NCBI GenBank assembly: GCA_017432485.1
Contig: JAFRJB010000006.1
Coordinates: forward strand, 1-39,058
Direction of reading: 5' to 3'
DNA from: Clostridia bacterium
GTDB lineage: Bacteria; Bacillota; Clostridia; Oscillospirales; Acutalibacteraceae
Length of the DNA stretch: 39,058 nt
Positions 15,501-23,700 of this stretch are shown here, piece after piece. The position numbers and the translations under genes were made by a program. Each line of letters opens with the position of its first letter. Positions within the stretch are counted from its first letter, which is position 1. The notes under the pieces are model-generated. The model searched no databases. It had not been told where the DNA came from and worked only from the letters and a program-made list of their open reading frames with translations.

Positions 15501-16039
15501 TCTTAGCGGCGGATGACAGTGAGAATTCTTTGTTGCACGACGGCAGCGCAGTCAAGGTAATGGCAATCCTCTCAAAAGTCACGGTCAAACACTTGAAAAA
15601 CGGCACGGATATGGCATTTGTCAATGTAGAGGATGCTTACGGTGCGGTGGAAATGCTGGTGTTTACCAAGCTTTATGAGCAATACAAAGCCGGTTTGCAG
15701 GAAGGCAAAATTGTGATTGCCGATGCTAAAATCAGCCTGCGCGAAGATGAAGAACCGAAGCTGCTTTTACAGAAACTTACACCCTTTGAACAAGAGGCGT
15801 TTCGCGATATTCCGGCAAAACTTTACCTGCGCTTTCCTGCCGAAACCTGTGAAGAGCGCCAAGAGGCAGAAGCAGTATTGGCGCAAACAAGCGGCAAATG
15901 TGCTGTCTATTTTTACTACAAAGACAGCGCCCGCTATGAAGATTTAAAAACTCCTCAAGGCTATATTTGTTTTGACTCTCCCGAGGCGGACAGGCTCGAA
16001 GCACTGCTGGGGGAGGAGAATGCGGTATATCGAAAATAG
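12596..16039 (+). CDS. dnaE: DNA polymerase III alpha subunit
   Basis: Replicative polymerase of the DnaE type. The product is 1147 aa. The N-terminal PHP domain begins with FTHLHVHTEYSLLDG and continues with ITDHGVMYG; the catalytic palm has PDFDVDF (394-400) with two catalytic Asp; KMDFLGLRTL and VYQEQVMEV are polymerase core motifs; FNKSHAACYAYVAYQTAYLK marks the fingers; an OB-fold (about 985-1065, VKVMAILSKVTVKHLKNG) lies near the end. GAGG inside the end of whiA serves as ribosome site 8 nt before ATG. DnaE beside whiA and pfkA is typical of Clostridia. The overlapping terminator ends the operon. Confidence 0.97.
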   Translation: MFTHLHVHTEYSLLDGACRIEELVARAKQLGQTALAITDHGVMYGAVDFFNACQAQGIKPIIGCEIYVAKRTRFDKVKGFDDERHHLVLLCKNETGYRNLIKIVSRAWTEGFYTKPRADKELLAAHSEGLIALSACLAGEIPRLLLNGEYEAAKETALWYEGVFGKGNFYIEIQDHSLEEQKKIYPQLLQLSEETGIELVATNDVHYVQQEDAFVQNVLLCIQTNHTLGEDTGIGFETEEFYLKSEEQMRALFPAQAIENTNRIAEQCNFSFEFGNTVLPNFEVPPEFKTHFDYLKYLCEKGFAKRYGENAPAEYRERMEYELGVIHSMGYVDYYLIVWDYIRFARSKGIAVGPGRGSGAGSICAYVIGITQLDPMQYGLIFERFLNPERVSMPDFDVDFCYVRRQEVIDYVIEKYGVEYVAQIVTFGTMAARGAVRDVGRVMGLPYAQVDKIAKLIPRAFHITLSQALAVGKELKEAYESDATVKKVIDTALKIEGMPRNCSTHAAGVVITKEPVDCYVPLSKNDDAVVTQYTMTALERLGLLKMDFLGLRTLTVISDAEKMIRKSHPDFRADRIPLDDKAVFRLFSEGKTDGVFQFESAGMKQMLIGLQPESLEDIIASISLYRPGPAKSIPTYTQNRHNPALVRYQTPALKPILDVTYGCMVYQEQVMEVFRSLAGYSFGRADLVRRAMSKKKADVMAKERRYFVHGKPDEGIDGAVKRGVPEKVANEIFDDMSAFSQYAFNKSHAACYAYVAYQTAYLKVHYPCEFMAALLTSVLDDFNKVAMYIAECNRLGIKILPPSVNESFEYFSAGDNQIRFGLLAIKNLGLGIIGKIIREREQGGKYESFYDFLERIYDVYNRRACESLILSGALDGLGANRRQMLQAADLIMNRLSDEHKRNIDGQVGFFDYMGEETQEPFAMPQVSEFSTEQMLEMEKQTTGLYISGHPLLRLQKTANLLKCARISDILAADDSENSLLHDGSAVKVMAILSKVTVKHLKNGTDMAFVNVEDAYGAVEMLVFTKLYEQYKAGLQEGKIVIADAKISLREDEEPKLLLQKLTPFEQEAFRDIPAKLYLRFPAETCEERQEAEAVLAQTSGKCAVYFYYKDSARYEDLKTPQGYICFDSPEADRLEALLGEENAVYRK

Positions 16040-16060
16040 CTGCACAGCCGCTATTTTCTA
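16032..16060 (+). terminator. Terminator overlapping the end of dnaE
   Basis: GAAAATAGC pairs with GCTATTTTC; the left arm contains the TAG stop codon. The T run is short, so efficiency is uncertain. Confidence 0.6.
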
Positions 16061-16183
16061 ATGCGGAATGCGGAATGATAGGTGGCAACATTTTGTGCTG
16101 CATTTTAAATGTGCCGCTCGCGACACCAGCACAACTTCACACTTCACTCTCCACACTTCAAACTGATTTTGCACAGCAAAATC
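16060..16183. repeat. Modular repeat remnant between dnaE and pfkA
   Basis: AATGCGG heptamers (16060-16078), GGTG-flanked hairpin GCAACAT-TTT-GTGCTGC (16085-16101, one mismatch), then CTTCACA/CTTCACT heptamers (16134-16165) and hairpin GATTTTGC-ACA-GCAAAATC (16165-16183). About 70 percent alike to 11579-11650 by eye. Confidence 0.75.
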
Positions 16184-16193
16184 AACAAAATGC

Positions 16194-16221
16194 TTGACAA
16201 ATCCTAAAAATATATTAAAAT
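16194..16221 (+). promoter_or_regulatory. pfkA promoter
   Basis: TTGACA (16194-16199), 16-nt spacer, TAAAAT (16216-16221). The string GACAAATCCT, which includes most of the -35 box, equals half of the terminal palindrome of the local repeat family. Confidence 0.65.
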
Positions 16222-16269
16222 AGTAATTCGGATATTATTTAACTCAGTTGTATAATAGAGAGGTTCAGT

Positions 16270-17235
16270 ATGAATACGATTGCAGTTCTTACATCAGGCG
16301 GTGACGCACCCGGCATGAATGCCGCGATCAGAGCGGTAGTGCGTTCGGCAATAGAAAAGGGAATGAGAGTTATGGGCGTGCGCCGCGGCTTTAACGGCTT
16401 AATGCACGGCGATATTTTTGAAATGACCCTGCGCTCGGTTTCCAACATTATTGAGAGAGGCGGCACCATCCTTTACACGGCGCGCTGCCCGGAATTTCGC
16501 ACCGAAGAGGGTGTGCAAAAAGCGCTCAACACCTGTAAGTATTTGGGGATTGACGGTTTGGTTGTTATCGGCGGTGACGGCTCCTTCCGCGGCGCCAGAG
16601 AGCTTTCCGAGCACGGGTTGCCCACAGTCGGTGTACCCGGCACAATCGATAATGACATCGCTTGCTGTGATCGCACCATCGGTTATGATACGGCGATGAA
16701 TACCATTGTCGAAATGGTCGACAGGCTGCGTGATACTTCCGAAAGCCATGACCGCTGCTCTGTGATTGAAGTCATGGGCAGGCATGCGGGCTACTTGGCG
16801 CTCAACGGCGGCATTGCAGTGGGTGCGACCAGTGTGCTTATTCCGGAATTTGAGTATGATTTCGAGAGAGATGTTATTGACAGAATGAAGCGCACCCGCC
16901 GCACAGGTAAAAAGAATTTTATCATTGTTGCCGCAGAGGGTATTAAAGATGAAATTGAGCCAATGGCGGCTGTGATTGAAGAAGCCACCGGTGTGGAAAC
17001 GCGCTATACAAACTTAGGCCACGTGCAGCGCGGCGGTTCGCCGACCGCTTGTGACAGAGTGCTCGGTTCTAAGATGGGCTATTGGGCGGTGGAACTGCTT
17101 TCGCAAGATATCGGTAACCGCGTTGTGGCACAAAAAGACGGGAAGATTGTGGACTTTGATATTTTTGAAGCGCTGTCGATGGAAAAACACATCGAGGAGC
17201 GCGAGTACAAAGTCGCTTACGATATTTCGATTTAA
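16270..17235 (+). CDS. pfkA: ATP-dependent 6-phosphofructokinase
   Basis: Converts fructose-6-phosphate and ATP to fructose-1,6-bisphosphate, the committed step of glycolysis. The product is 321 aa, the bacterial short form. LTSGGDAPGMNAAIR (7-21) and GGDGS (101-105) bind ATP; GVPGTIDND (121-129) carries the catalytic Asp. The glycines in GGDGS and in PGTID, rather than Asp and Lys, mark an ATP and not a pyrophosphate enzyme. QRGGSPTACDRVLGSKMG is the sugar-phosphate signature. GAGAGG precedes ATG 16270. It has its own promoter and strong terminator. Pyruvate kinase, often next to it, is not here. Confidence 0.97.
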   Translation: MNTIAVLTSGGDAPGMNAAIRAVVRSAIEKGMRVMGVRRGFNGLMHGDIFEMTLRSVSNIIERGGTILYTARCPEFRTEEGVQKALNTCKYLGIDGLVVIGGDGSFRGARELSEHGLPTVGVPGTIDNDIACCDRTIGYDTAMNTIVEMVDRLRDTSESHDRCSVIEVMGRHAGYLALNGGIAVGATSVLIPEFEYDFERDVIDRMKRTRRTGKKNFIIVAAEGIKDEIEPMAAVIEEATGVETRYTNLGHVQRGGSPTACDRVLGSKMGYWAVELLSQDIGNRVVAQKDGKIVDFDIFEALSMEKHIEEREYKVAYDISI

Positions 17236-17236
17236 A

Positions 17237-17263
17237 AAAAAGCCCGCTTTCGGGCTTTTTTTA
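17237..17263 (+). terminator. pfkA terminator
   Basis: AAAAGCCCG-CTTT-CGGGCTTTTTTT hairpin right after the stop. Confidence 0.93.
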
Positions 17264-17335
17264 TAATGCGGAGTGCGGAATGCGGAATTCGGAATGATAT
17301 GGCGGGGCACCCGCACCCGTTCCGCTTCGCTCAAA
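17263..17335. repeat. Heptamer array plus hairpin module
   Basis: Heptamers ATGCGGA/GTGCGGA/ATTCGGA (17264-17297), then GGCGGGGCACCCGCACCCGT (hairpin GCGGG-GCA-CCCGC) continuing TCCGCTTCGCTC, the same module as at 3515-3545 and, in reverse, at 2739 and 4566. Confidence 0.75.
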
Positions 17336-17383
17336 TGAGTCTTAACTTTTCACATTTCTAACCATAGTTAAGGTGCCGGAATT

Positions 17384-18250
17384 ATGAAACTGACAAAACT
17401 TTTCAAAACTTCAGACAGCGGCAAATTGCAGCGCGGCAGGTACGAACTGATTGATTTTCTCAAAGGGATTATGATTATCAGCGTTGTGCTCTACCACTTT
17501 GCCTGGGATTTGGCGGATATTGCGGGCTTTAAGGCTGTCGAAAACTTTTTGGGCACCAATGTTGCGTGGTATTGGCAGCAAATCAGCTGCGGCACTTTTA
17601 TTTTCCTTTCGGGTGTATGCTGCCACTTTTCGCGCAATAACCTCAAAAACGGCGCGCGGGTGTTAGGCTTCGGTATCATCATTACCATTGTCACTTTCAT
17701 TGCCGAAATTGTGATGAATATGGTCGGCTTCGGCGGTGTATTCATTTGGTTTGGCATTTTGCACTTTATCGGCTGCGCCTGCTTGCTGATGGGGCTTTGC
17801 CAAAAGGCGTTTGACAAAGTGCCTTCGGTCATCGGTGCACCGCTGGGGCTGGTGCTGTATCTGTTGACAAGAGGGGTATATATCCTCACCGAAAAAATCC
17901 CTGCCGGTTATATCGGGCTGACCTTCGGCGCCCACGAGGCGGAGCGCATCAGGCTGATTCAGCTGCCGCATGCACTGTATACCCACATCGGTATGGAGTG
18001 GCTCGGCTTTAATACTCCGGCATTTTCTTCTTCCGATTATTTTCCCATCATTCCGTGGATTTTTCTTTTCCTTTCCGGCTACTATTTCTGGAATTTAATT
18101 AAAGACACGAAATTCAGAGAAAAAACCAATCGCTTCGGCATCGGTTTTATCAATAAAATCGGCCGCAACACCATTTGGGTGTACCTGATTCATCAGCCTG
18201 TTTTAGTGGTGATTACGGCGCTTATCGCACTTGCGTGCGGAAAATTGTAA
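17384..18250 (+). CDS. DUF1624/HGSNAT-type membrane acyltransferase-like protein
   Basis: The product is 288 aa with about seven membrane segments. The N-terminal RYELIDFLKGIMIISVVLYHFAWDL, a later CGTFIFLSGVC and the C-terminal GRNTIWVYLIHQPVL fit the heparan-alpha-glucosaminide N-acetyltransferase catalytic-domain family (DUF1624), which belongs to the larger group of membrane acyltransferases using a His near the first segment. The substrate in bacteria is not known; acetylation of an envelope glycan is a reasonable guess. AAGGTG lies upstream of ATG 17384. It follows the pfkA terminator and could be read with queT, but a riboswitch-like leader intervenes. Confidence 0.82.
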   Translation: MKLTKLFKTSDSGKLQRGRYELIDFLKGIMIISVVLYHFAWDLADIAGFKAVENFLGTNVAWYWQQISCGTFIFLSGVCCHFSRNNLKNGARVLGFGIIITIVTFIAEIVMNMVGFGGVFIWFGILHFIGCACLLMGLCQKAFDKVPSVIGAPLGLVLYLLTRGVYILTEKIPAGYIGLTFGAHEAERIRLIQLPHALYTHIGMEWLGFNTPAFSSSDYFPIIPWIFLFLSGYYFWNLIKDTKFREKTNRFGIGFINKIGRNTIWVYLIHQPVLVVITALIALACGKL

Positions 18251-18266
18251 AGAACAGTGTGCACTT

Positions 18267-18297
18267 CTGAAAACTGAAAACTGAACACTGAAAACTG
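18267..18297. repeat. CTGAAAA heptamer array
   Basis: CTGAAAA, CTGAAAA, CTGAACA, CTGAAAA, CTG: four and a half copies with a strict 7-bp period. Confidence 0.9.
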
Positions 18298-18380
18298 CCA
18301 AACAGTACAACTGTTTGGACCCGGGCAGTTCGAAACCATCCTGCCTGTGTAAGAGTGTAAATAATTTGATGCACTTTTAC
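18298..18380 (+). promoter_or_regulatory. Structured leader of queT, candidate preQ1 riboswitch
   Basis: This non-repeat stretch folds into hairpin CCAAACAG-TACAA-CTGTTTGG (18298-18318). The strand GACCCGGGCAG follows, with GGCAG (18324-18328) pairing to CTGCC (18341-18345), then stem GTAAGAGTG/CACTTTTAC (18349-18380). queT genes of Ruminococcaceae are known to carry preQ1-III riboswitches, and preQ1-I and -II also regulate queT. I do not see the A-rich tail of class I or the class II core. The class is therefore uncertain; the location and structure are the evidence. No gene lies between 18251 and 18557. Confidence 0.45.
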
Positions 18381-18397
18381 TTTGAAACAAACAAATG

Positions 18398-18522
18398 CAG
18401 AATGTAGAAATGAGAATGTAGAATTAACTTTTAAATGCGAAACGACGTTTCGCCACCTTTAATTCCGCATTCCGCATTCAGAATTCCGCATTGTTCTGCG
18501 CTGCAAAGCAGCACAGAACAAT
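18398..18522. repeat. Modular repeat between the queT leader and its ribosome site
   Basis: Heptamers ATGCAGA/ATGTAGA (18398-18425), hairpin GCGAAAC-GAC-GTTTCGC (18437-18453, 7-3-7, reverse orientation of the GGTG module), inverted heptamers ATTCCGC (18460-18492), then hairpin GTTCTGCGCTGC-AAA-GCAGCACAGAAC (18493-18522). Confidence 0.8.
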
Positions 18523-18557
18523 TGTTTCCAAATCAAAACTACGGAGGTAAATTGAAT

Positions 18558-19073
18558 ATGAACAAAAGGACGCTTTCTCTCGTGCAGGGTGCGATGATAG
18601 CGGCGCTGTATGCTGCGCTTGTCTATGCGCAAAATCTGCTCTTGCCCGGCACGACATCGATGATGGTGCAATTTCGCGTTGCAGAGCTCTTATGTATTTT
18701 TGCGCTGTGGACACCGGCTGCCATCTGGGGCTTAACCCTTGGCTGTGTGCTTGCCAATATCGGCAATATCGGGCAATTACCCTTGGATGTGCTTTTCGGG
18801 TCGCTTGCCACACTGCTGGCTGCCATTTGTATTTGGAAGTTTCGCAACATTCGCTTCAAGGGGCTGCCGATTCTCTCTTTGTCAATGCCGGCAATTTTCA
18901 ATGCCATCATTGTCGGGCTGGAGCTTAAGTTCTATTTGGGAGATGAATCGCCTTTATGGCTCTTGTGCCTTTGTGTCGCCGCCGGCGAAGTTGTCGTGGT
19001 GCTCATTGCAGGCACCCCGCTTGCCATTCTTATTGAGAAAAAAGGCTATTTGGAAAAGATGAAGTTAAAATAA
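18558..19073 (+). CDS. queT: QueT-family queuosine precursor transporter
   Basis: Predicted membrane component for uptake of queuosine precursors (preQ0/preQ1) used to modify tRNA wobble guanosine. The product is 171 aa with about five to six hydrophobic segments, beginning MNKRTLSLVQGAMIAALYAAL, with MMVQFRVAELLCIFALWTPAAIWGLTLGC and NIGNIG-like loops typical of the family. ATG 18558 follows GGAGG by 10 nt; a longer frame starting at 18435 would translate the intergenic repeat and is rejected. QueT proteins act as substrate-binding units of energy-coupling factor transporters; no ECF ATPase is in the window. No queuosine synthesis gene is adjacent. Confidence 0.9.
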   Translation: MNKRTLSLVQGAMIAALYAALVYAQNLLLPGTTSMMVQFRVAELLCIFALWTPAAIWGLTLGCVLANIGNIGQLPLDVLFGSLATLLAAICIWKFRNIRFKGLPILSLSMPAIFNAIIVGLELKFYLGDESPLWLLCLCVAAGEVVVVLIAGTPLAILIEKKGYLEKMKLK

Positions 19074-19075
19074 TG

Positions 19076-19100
19076 AAAGGCGGATGATATCCGCCTTTTC
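19076..19100 (+). terminator. queT terminator
   Basis: AAAGGCGGAT-GAT-ATCCGCCTTTT hairpin 2 nt after the stop. Confidence 0.92.
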
Positions 19101-19115
19101 TGTTACCTATAGAGT

Positions 19116-19140
19116 AAAAAAAGGAGGAATTATTCCTCCT
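19116..19140 (-). terminator. Terminator of the CNNM/CorC gene
   Basis: On the minus strand AGGAGGAAT-AATTCCTCCTTTTTTT. The stop codon of the gene sits in the hairpin, whose left arm encodes the last glutamates. Confidence 0.88.
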
Positions 19141-20464
19141 CTTCTTTTTCATTGACTTTCACTCTGATTTTTTCGATTTTGTTTTCATCCATTTCCGTCA
19201 CCGTAAAGGTGAGGTTTTTGTAGTCGAATTGGTCGCCCTCATCGGGAATATCGCCTAATTGCTCGAGCACAAAGCCCGCGAGGGTATCGTAGTCATCAAT
19301 CGGCAGTTCTATGCCGAGGCTGTCCTCCGCATCCTCAATGTCGCAGTCGCCTTCAAAATTAAAAATACCTTCATCGACTTTCTCAACATCGGCTTCCTCA
19401 TCGTCATATTCATCCTGAATATCGCCGACAATGCTTTCGACCAAGTCTTCGAGGGTGAGCAGCCCTGCCGTGCCGCCGTATTCATCGACCACAATGGCAA
19501 TTTGAATGCGACTTTTGCACATATCTTCAAAAATATCGTCTGCCTTCTTGCTTTCGGGCACATAGAGCGCCGGGCGAATGAGCTTGCGAATATTGACACT
19601 TTTGGGTACATTTTTGCCGACATAGGGAATAAGGTCTTTGACATAGATAACGCCTTTAATCGAGTCAATATCCTCTTCATAAACAGCAATTCTTGACCTG
19701 CCGCTTTCAGTAGCAAGCTCCAGCACTTCGTCGATACTGTCTTGCATTTCCACTGCCACAATTTCGGTGCGGTGCACCATTAATTCGCCGGCGGTCAAAT
19801 CGTCAAACTGAAAAATGTTGCTGACCATTTCGCTTTGGGCTTCTTCAATGACCCCCTTTTCTTCGCCGACATCGACCATCATCAAAATTTCTTCTTCGGT
19901 GACCGTTTCTTCATCGGCATTCGGGTTCATACCGAGTAACCTGACCACACCGTTGGCGGAAACGGCGAGCACCTTCACAATCGGGGAGAAGAGCGCGCCG
20001 AAAAAGCGCAAAATATCGATAATGGCAAAGGAAACCTTCTCGGCTTTTTGCATGCCGATTTTTTTGGGCACGAGTTCGCCGAGCACCAAGGTGAAATAAC
20101 TCATCAAAATGGTGACGGCAATCAAAATCAAGTTGCTGATCAGCCGATAGTGGGGGTGGTCGGCGCCGACTTTGAGCGCGACTAAAATGTAGCCCACAAA
20201 GCTGTCTGCCGCAAAGGCGCTTGCCAAAAACCCTGCGAGGGTAACGCCGATTTGAATAGTCGATAAAAACTTGGCGGAATTGCCGGTAAAATCGGCGATT
20301 TTTTGCGCCTTTTTATTGCCCTCACCGGCGAGTTTGTCTACCTTATTGTCGTTGAGGGTGATAAGTGCGATTTCGCTCATCGAGAAAAAGCCGTTAACGA
20401 GGATGAGCAGAAAAACGAGAAGTACTCTGAGTATAATTGTTCCCGCAGAAGGCAGGTCGTCCAT
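19130..20464 (-). CDS. CNNM/CorC (hemolysin C) family transporter with CBS domains
   Basis: The product is 444 aa. Residues about 8-200 are a DUF21/CNNM membrane domain with four hydrophobic segments (NGFFSMSEIALITLN, TLAGFLASAFAADSF, FTLVLGELVPKKIG); then a CBS pair (about 215-340, ELMVHRTEIVAVE..., IQIAIVVDEYGGTAGLLTLEDLVE) and a C-terminal CorC/HlyC domain (about 360-440). Such proteins export or sense Mg2+ or Co2+. I place the start at ATG 20464 with AAGGAT upstream; an ATG at 20530 lies inside the -10 box of the gene's own promoter and cannot be in the mRNA. Convergent with queT. Confidence 0.92.
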   Translation of the reverse strand: MDDLPSAGTIILRVLLVFLLILVNGFFSMSEIALITLNDNKVDKLAGEGNKKAQKIADFTGNSAKFLSTIQIGVTLAGFLASAFAADSFVGYILVALKVGADHPHYRLISNLILIAVTILMSYFTLVLGELVPKKIGMQKAEKVSFAIIDILRFFGALFSPIVKVLAVSANGVVRLLGMNPNADEETVTEEEILMMVDVGEEKGVIEEAQSEMVSNIFQFDDLTAGELMVHRTEIVAVEMQDSIDEVLELATESGRSRIAVYEEDIDSIKGVIYVKDLIPYVGKNVPKSVNIRKLIRPALYVPESKKADDIFEDMCKSRIQIAIVVDEYGGTAGLLTLEDLVESIVGDIQDEYDDEEADVEKVDEGIFNFEGDCDIEDAEDSLGIELPIDDYDTLAGFVLEQLGDIPDEGDQFDYKNLTFTVTEMDENKIEKIRVKVNEKEEEE

Positions 20465-20528
20465 AAATTCTATAATATCCTTTCCGATTTTATGTAAGAC
20501 TAAGTATAGACTTACTATAACAAATCTC

Positions 20529-20557
20529 ATTATATATCAAATGTATTATTTTGTCAA
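20529..20557 (-). promoter_or_regulatory. Consensus promoter of the CNNM/CorC gene
   Basis: Minus strand TTGACA (20557-20552), exact 17-nt spacer, TATAAT (20534-20529): a perfect sigma-A promoter. Confidence 0.9.
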
Positions 20558-20587
20558 AATTGCCGAAAAATACTTTGGGTTTTGTTA

Positions 20588-20616
20588 TTTACATATATAA
20601 AGAGAAATGTTATAAT
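20588..20616 (+). promoter_or_regulatory. nifJ promoter
   Basis: TTTACA (20588-20593), 17-nt spacer, TATAAT (20611-20616). It leaves an untranslated leader of about 90 nt, A/T-rich, in which I see no clear riboswitch. It is back to back with the CNNM/CorC promoter, about 30 bp apart. Confidence 0.75.
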
Positions 20617-20711
20617 ATTTTTTGATCGGGTTTCTTTAATTGGTAATTAATAAACTTGGTTATATTATAGGTTATTTTAATACCTTAACGATAAACTTAG
20701 GAGGAACAATA

Positions 20712-23700
20712 ATGTCCAGAAGAAAACTCTCTATGGATGGTAACACCGCTGCAGCGCACGTCAGCTATGCGTTTACGGAAGTGGCAGCGATTTACCCCAT
20801 CACACCCTCCAGCCCCATGGCTGAAGTGACCGACACTTGGGCTGCAACCGATAAGAACATTTTCGGTGACGGTCCGGCAAGAAACATTTTCGGCGACACG
20901 GTAAAGATTACCGAAATGCAGTCCGAAGCAGGTGCGGCAGGCGCGGTTCACGGCTCTTTGGCAGCCGGTGCTCTCACCACCACTTACACCGCTTCTCAGG
21001 GCTTGTTGCTGATGATCCCCAACATGTATAAAATTGCCGGTGAATTGTTACCGTCAGTCATTCATGTTTCCGCGCGCTGCGTTGCCAGCCACGCACTCAA
21101 CATCTTCGGTGACCATTCCGATGTATATGCGTGCCGCCAGACCGGTTATGCGATGCTTTGCGAATCCAACCAGCAGGAAATTATGGACCTCGGCGCGGTT
21201 GCGCACTTGTCCACTATCAAGGGCAGAGTTCCTTTCATTAACTTCTTCGATGGTTTCCGTACTTCTCACGAAGTGCAGAAAATTGAAGTGTGGGATTACG
21301 ATGACCTCAAAGAGATGGTTGATATGGATGCTGTGCAGGCATTCAGAGACCGTGCGCTCAATCCGGAACATCCCGTATTGCGCGGCTCTGCCGAAAACGG
21401 CGACATCTTCTTCCAGCACAGAGAGGCTTGCAACAAGTATTATGAAGCCCTTCCCGCTATCGTAGAAGACTATATGGGCAAAGTCAATGCCAAACTCGGC
21501 ACTGACTATCAGCTCTTCAATTACTACGGTGACCCCGATGCCGAAACCGTTATCGTGGCAATGGGCTCTATCTGTGACGTAACGGAAGAAGTGATCGATT
21601 ACCTGCGCGCAGCAGGCGAAAAGGTCGGTCTTGTCAAAGTCAGACTTTACAGACCCTTTGTGCAGGAAAAATTGGCAGCTGCCATTCCCGCAAGCGTCAA
21701 GAAGATTGCCGTGCTTGACAGAACCAAGGAGCCGGGTGCTTTGGGCGAACCGCTTTACTTGGATGTTGTCACCGCACTCAATAACACCGGCAGAAGCGAT
21801 ATCAAGGTAGTCGGCGGCCGCTACGGTCTCGGCTCTAAGGATACCACGCCGGCATCCGTCATTGCCGTTTACGACAACTTGAAGTTGGATGAACCCAAGA
21901 ACTCCTTCACCATCGGTATTGTCGATGATGTGACCGGTCATTCTCTTGAAGAGAAGGTTTCTCCCGATACCGCTCCGGCAGGCACTATCTCCTGCAAGTT
22001 CTGGGGTTTGGGCGGCGACGGTACGGTCGGTGCCAACAAGAACTCCATCAAAATCATCGGTGACCATACCGATAAATACATTCAGGCTTACTTCCAGTAT
22101 GACTCCAAGAAGACCGGCGGCGTTACCGTTTCCCACTTGAGATTCGGCGATACTCCGATCAAGAGCCCCTACTACATCACCAAGGCTGACTTCGTGGCTT
22201 GCCACAATGTCTCCTATATCCTCAAGGGCTTCAAGATTGTGCAGGATGTTAAACCCGGCGGCACATTCTTGCTTGACTGCCAGTGGGATGCGGCACAGCT
22301 CGAAGAGCACCTGCCTGCTTCCGTTAAGAAGTATATTGCTAAAAACAATATTAAGTTCTACACCATTGATGCGACCACTTTGGCAACTGTCAAAATCGGT
22401 AATGCAAAGGTAAAGAACACCATTTTACAGTCCGCTTTCTTCGCACTTGCCAACATCTTGCCGAAGGATGAAGCTATTGAATACATGAAGAAGATGGCTT
22501 ACAAATCCTACTCCAAGAAGGGTGAGGAAATTGTGCAGCTCAACTACAACGCGATTGATGCCGGCGCCGATGCCGTGACCGCAATCGATGTTCCCGCTGC
22601 ATGGGCAGACCTTGCCGATGAAGCACCGGCAGCTTCCGCTACCGGCGACAGAGCAGACCTTGTGAAGTTTGTCAATGAAATCGTGACACCCGTCAACAAT
22701 ATGGATGGTGACAGCCTTCCCGTATCTGCATTTAAAGATATGGCAGACGGTACCTTCCCGCAGGGCGCTGCCGCCTACGAAAAGAGAGGCGTGGCAGTTT
22801 ACGTTCCCGAGTGGGATCCGACCAACTGTATTCAGTGTAACACCTGTGCGTTTGTTTGCCCGCATGCGACCATCAGACCGTATGCTATGACAGCAGAGGA
22901 AGCCGCTAAGGCTCCGGCGCAGACCAAGTTTACCGAAAAGCCCGTTCTCAAGACCGATTACAAGTTCACTATGGCAATCAGCCCGATGGACTGCATGGGT
23001 TGTACCCTTTGCGTAAAGGCTTGCCCGGTTTCCGCGCGCAGCGAACAAACCGGCAAAGCAGCTCCGCTTGCCATGAAAGCCCAGTCTTCTCAACTCGACC
23101 AGCAGCCGGTATTCGATTACTGCGTAGAGAATGTTTCCGAGAAGTCCGAACTTATCAATGCTACCGTGAAGGGCAGCCAGTTCAAGCAACCCTTGCTTGA
23201 GTTCTCCGGCTCCTGTGCAGGTTGCGCCGAAACTTCTTATGCGCGCCTTGTCACTCAACTCTTCGGTGAGCAAATGTACATCTCCAATGCGACCGGTTGT
23301 TCCTCTATCTGGGGCGGTTCCGCACCCTCCACACCGTACACCGTTAACCGCGAGAGCGGCAAGGGTCCGGCTTGGGGCAACTCCCTGTTTGAGGATAACG
23401 CAGAGCACGGTCTCGGTATCTACCTTGGTCAGAAAGCACTGCGCGAGAGAATGATTGCCAAGATTGAGGCTCTCAATCCTTCCGAAGAAGTAAAACCGAT
23501 TGTGGATAAATTCCTTGCCACAAAGGATTCTTCTGCAGATAATGCAGAGCCGGCAAAGGCTTTGATTGAAGCGCTCGAAAAATGCGGCGGAAACGGCTGC
23601 GAGAGTGCACAAGAAATTCTCAAGTATAAAGATTACCTCGCTAAGAAGAGCGTTTGGATCTTCGGCGGTGACGGTTGGGCATACGACATCGGTTACGGCG

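Noticed and set aside
18298..18345. preQ1-I or preQ1-II aptamer
   Set aside because: The A-rich tail of class I and the conserved class II core are not visible; only a general candidate, possibly class III, is kept.
18435..18557. N-terminal extension of QueT by 41 residues
   Set aside because: The extension translates heptamer and hairpin repeats; the GGAGG site and hydrophobic N-terminus support 18558.
20465..20530. N-terminal extension of the CNNM/CorC protein to an ATG at 20530
   Set aside because: That ATG is part of the -10 box of a perfect promoter, so it would not be in the mRNA.
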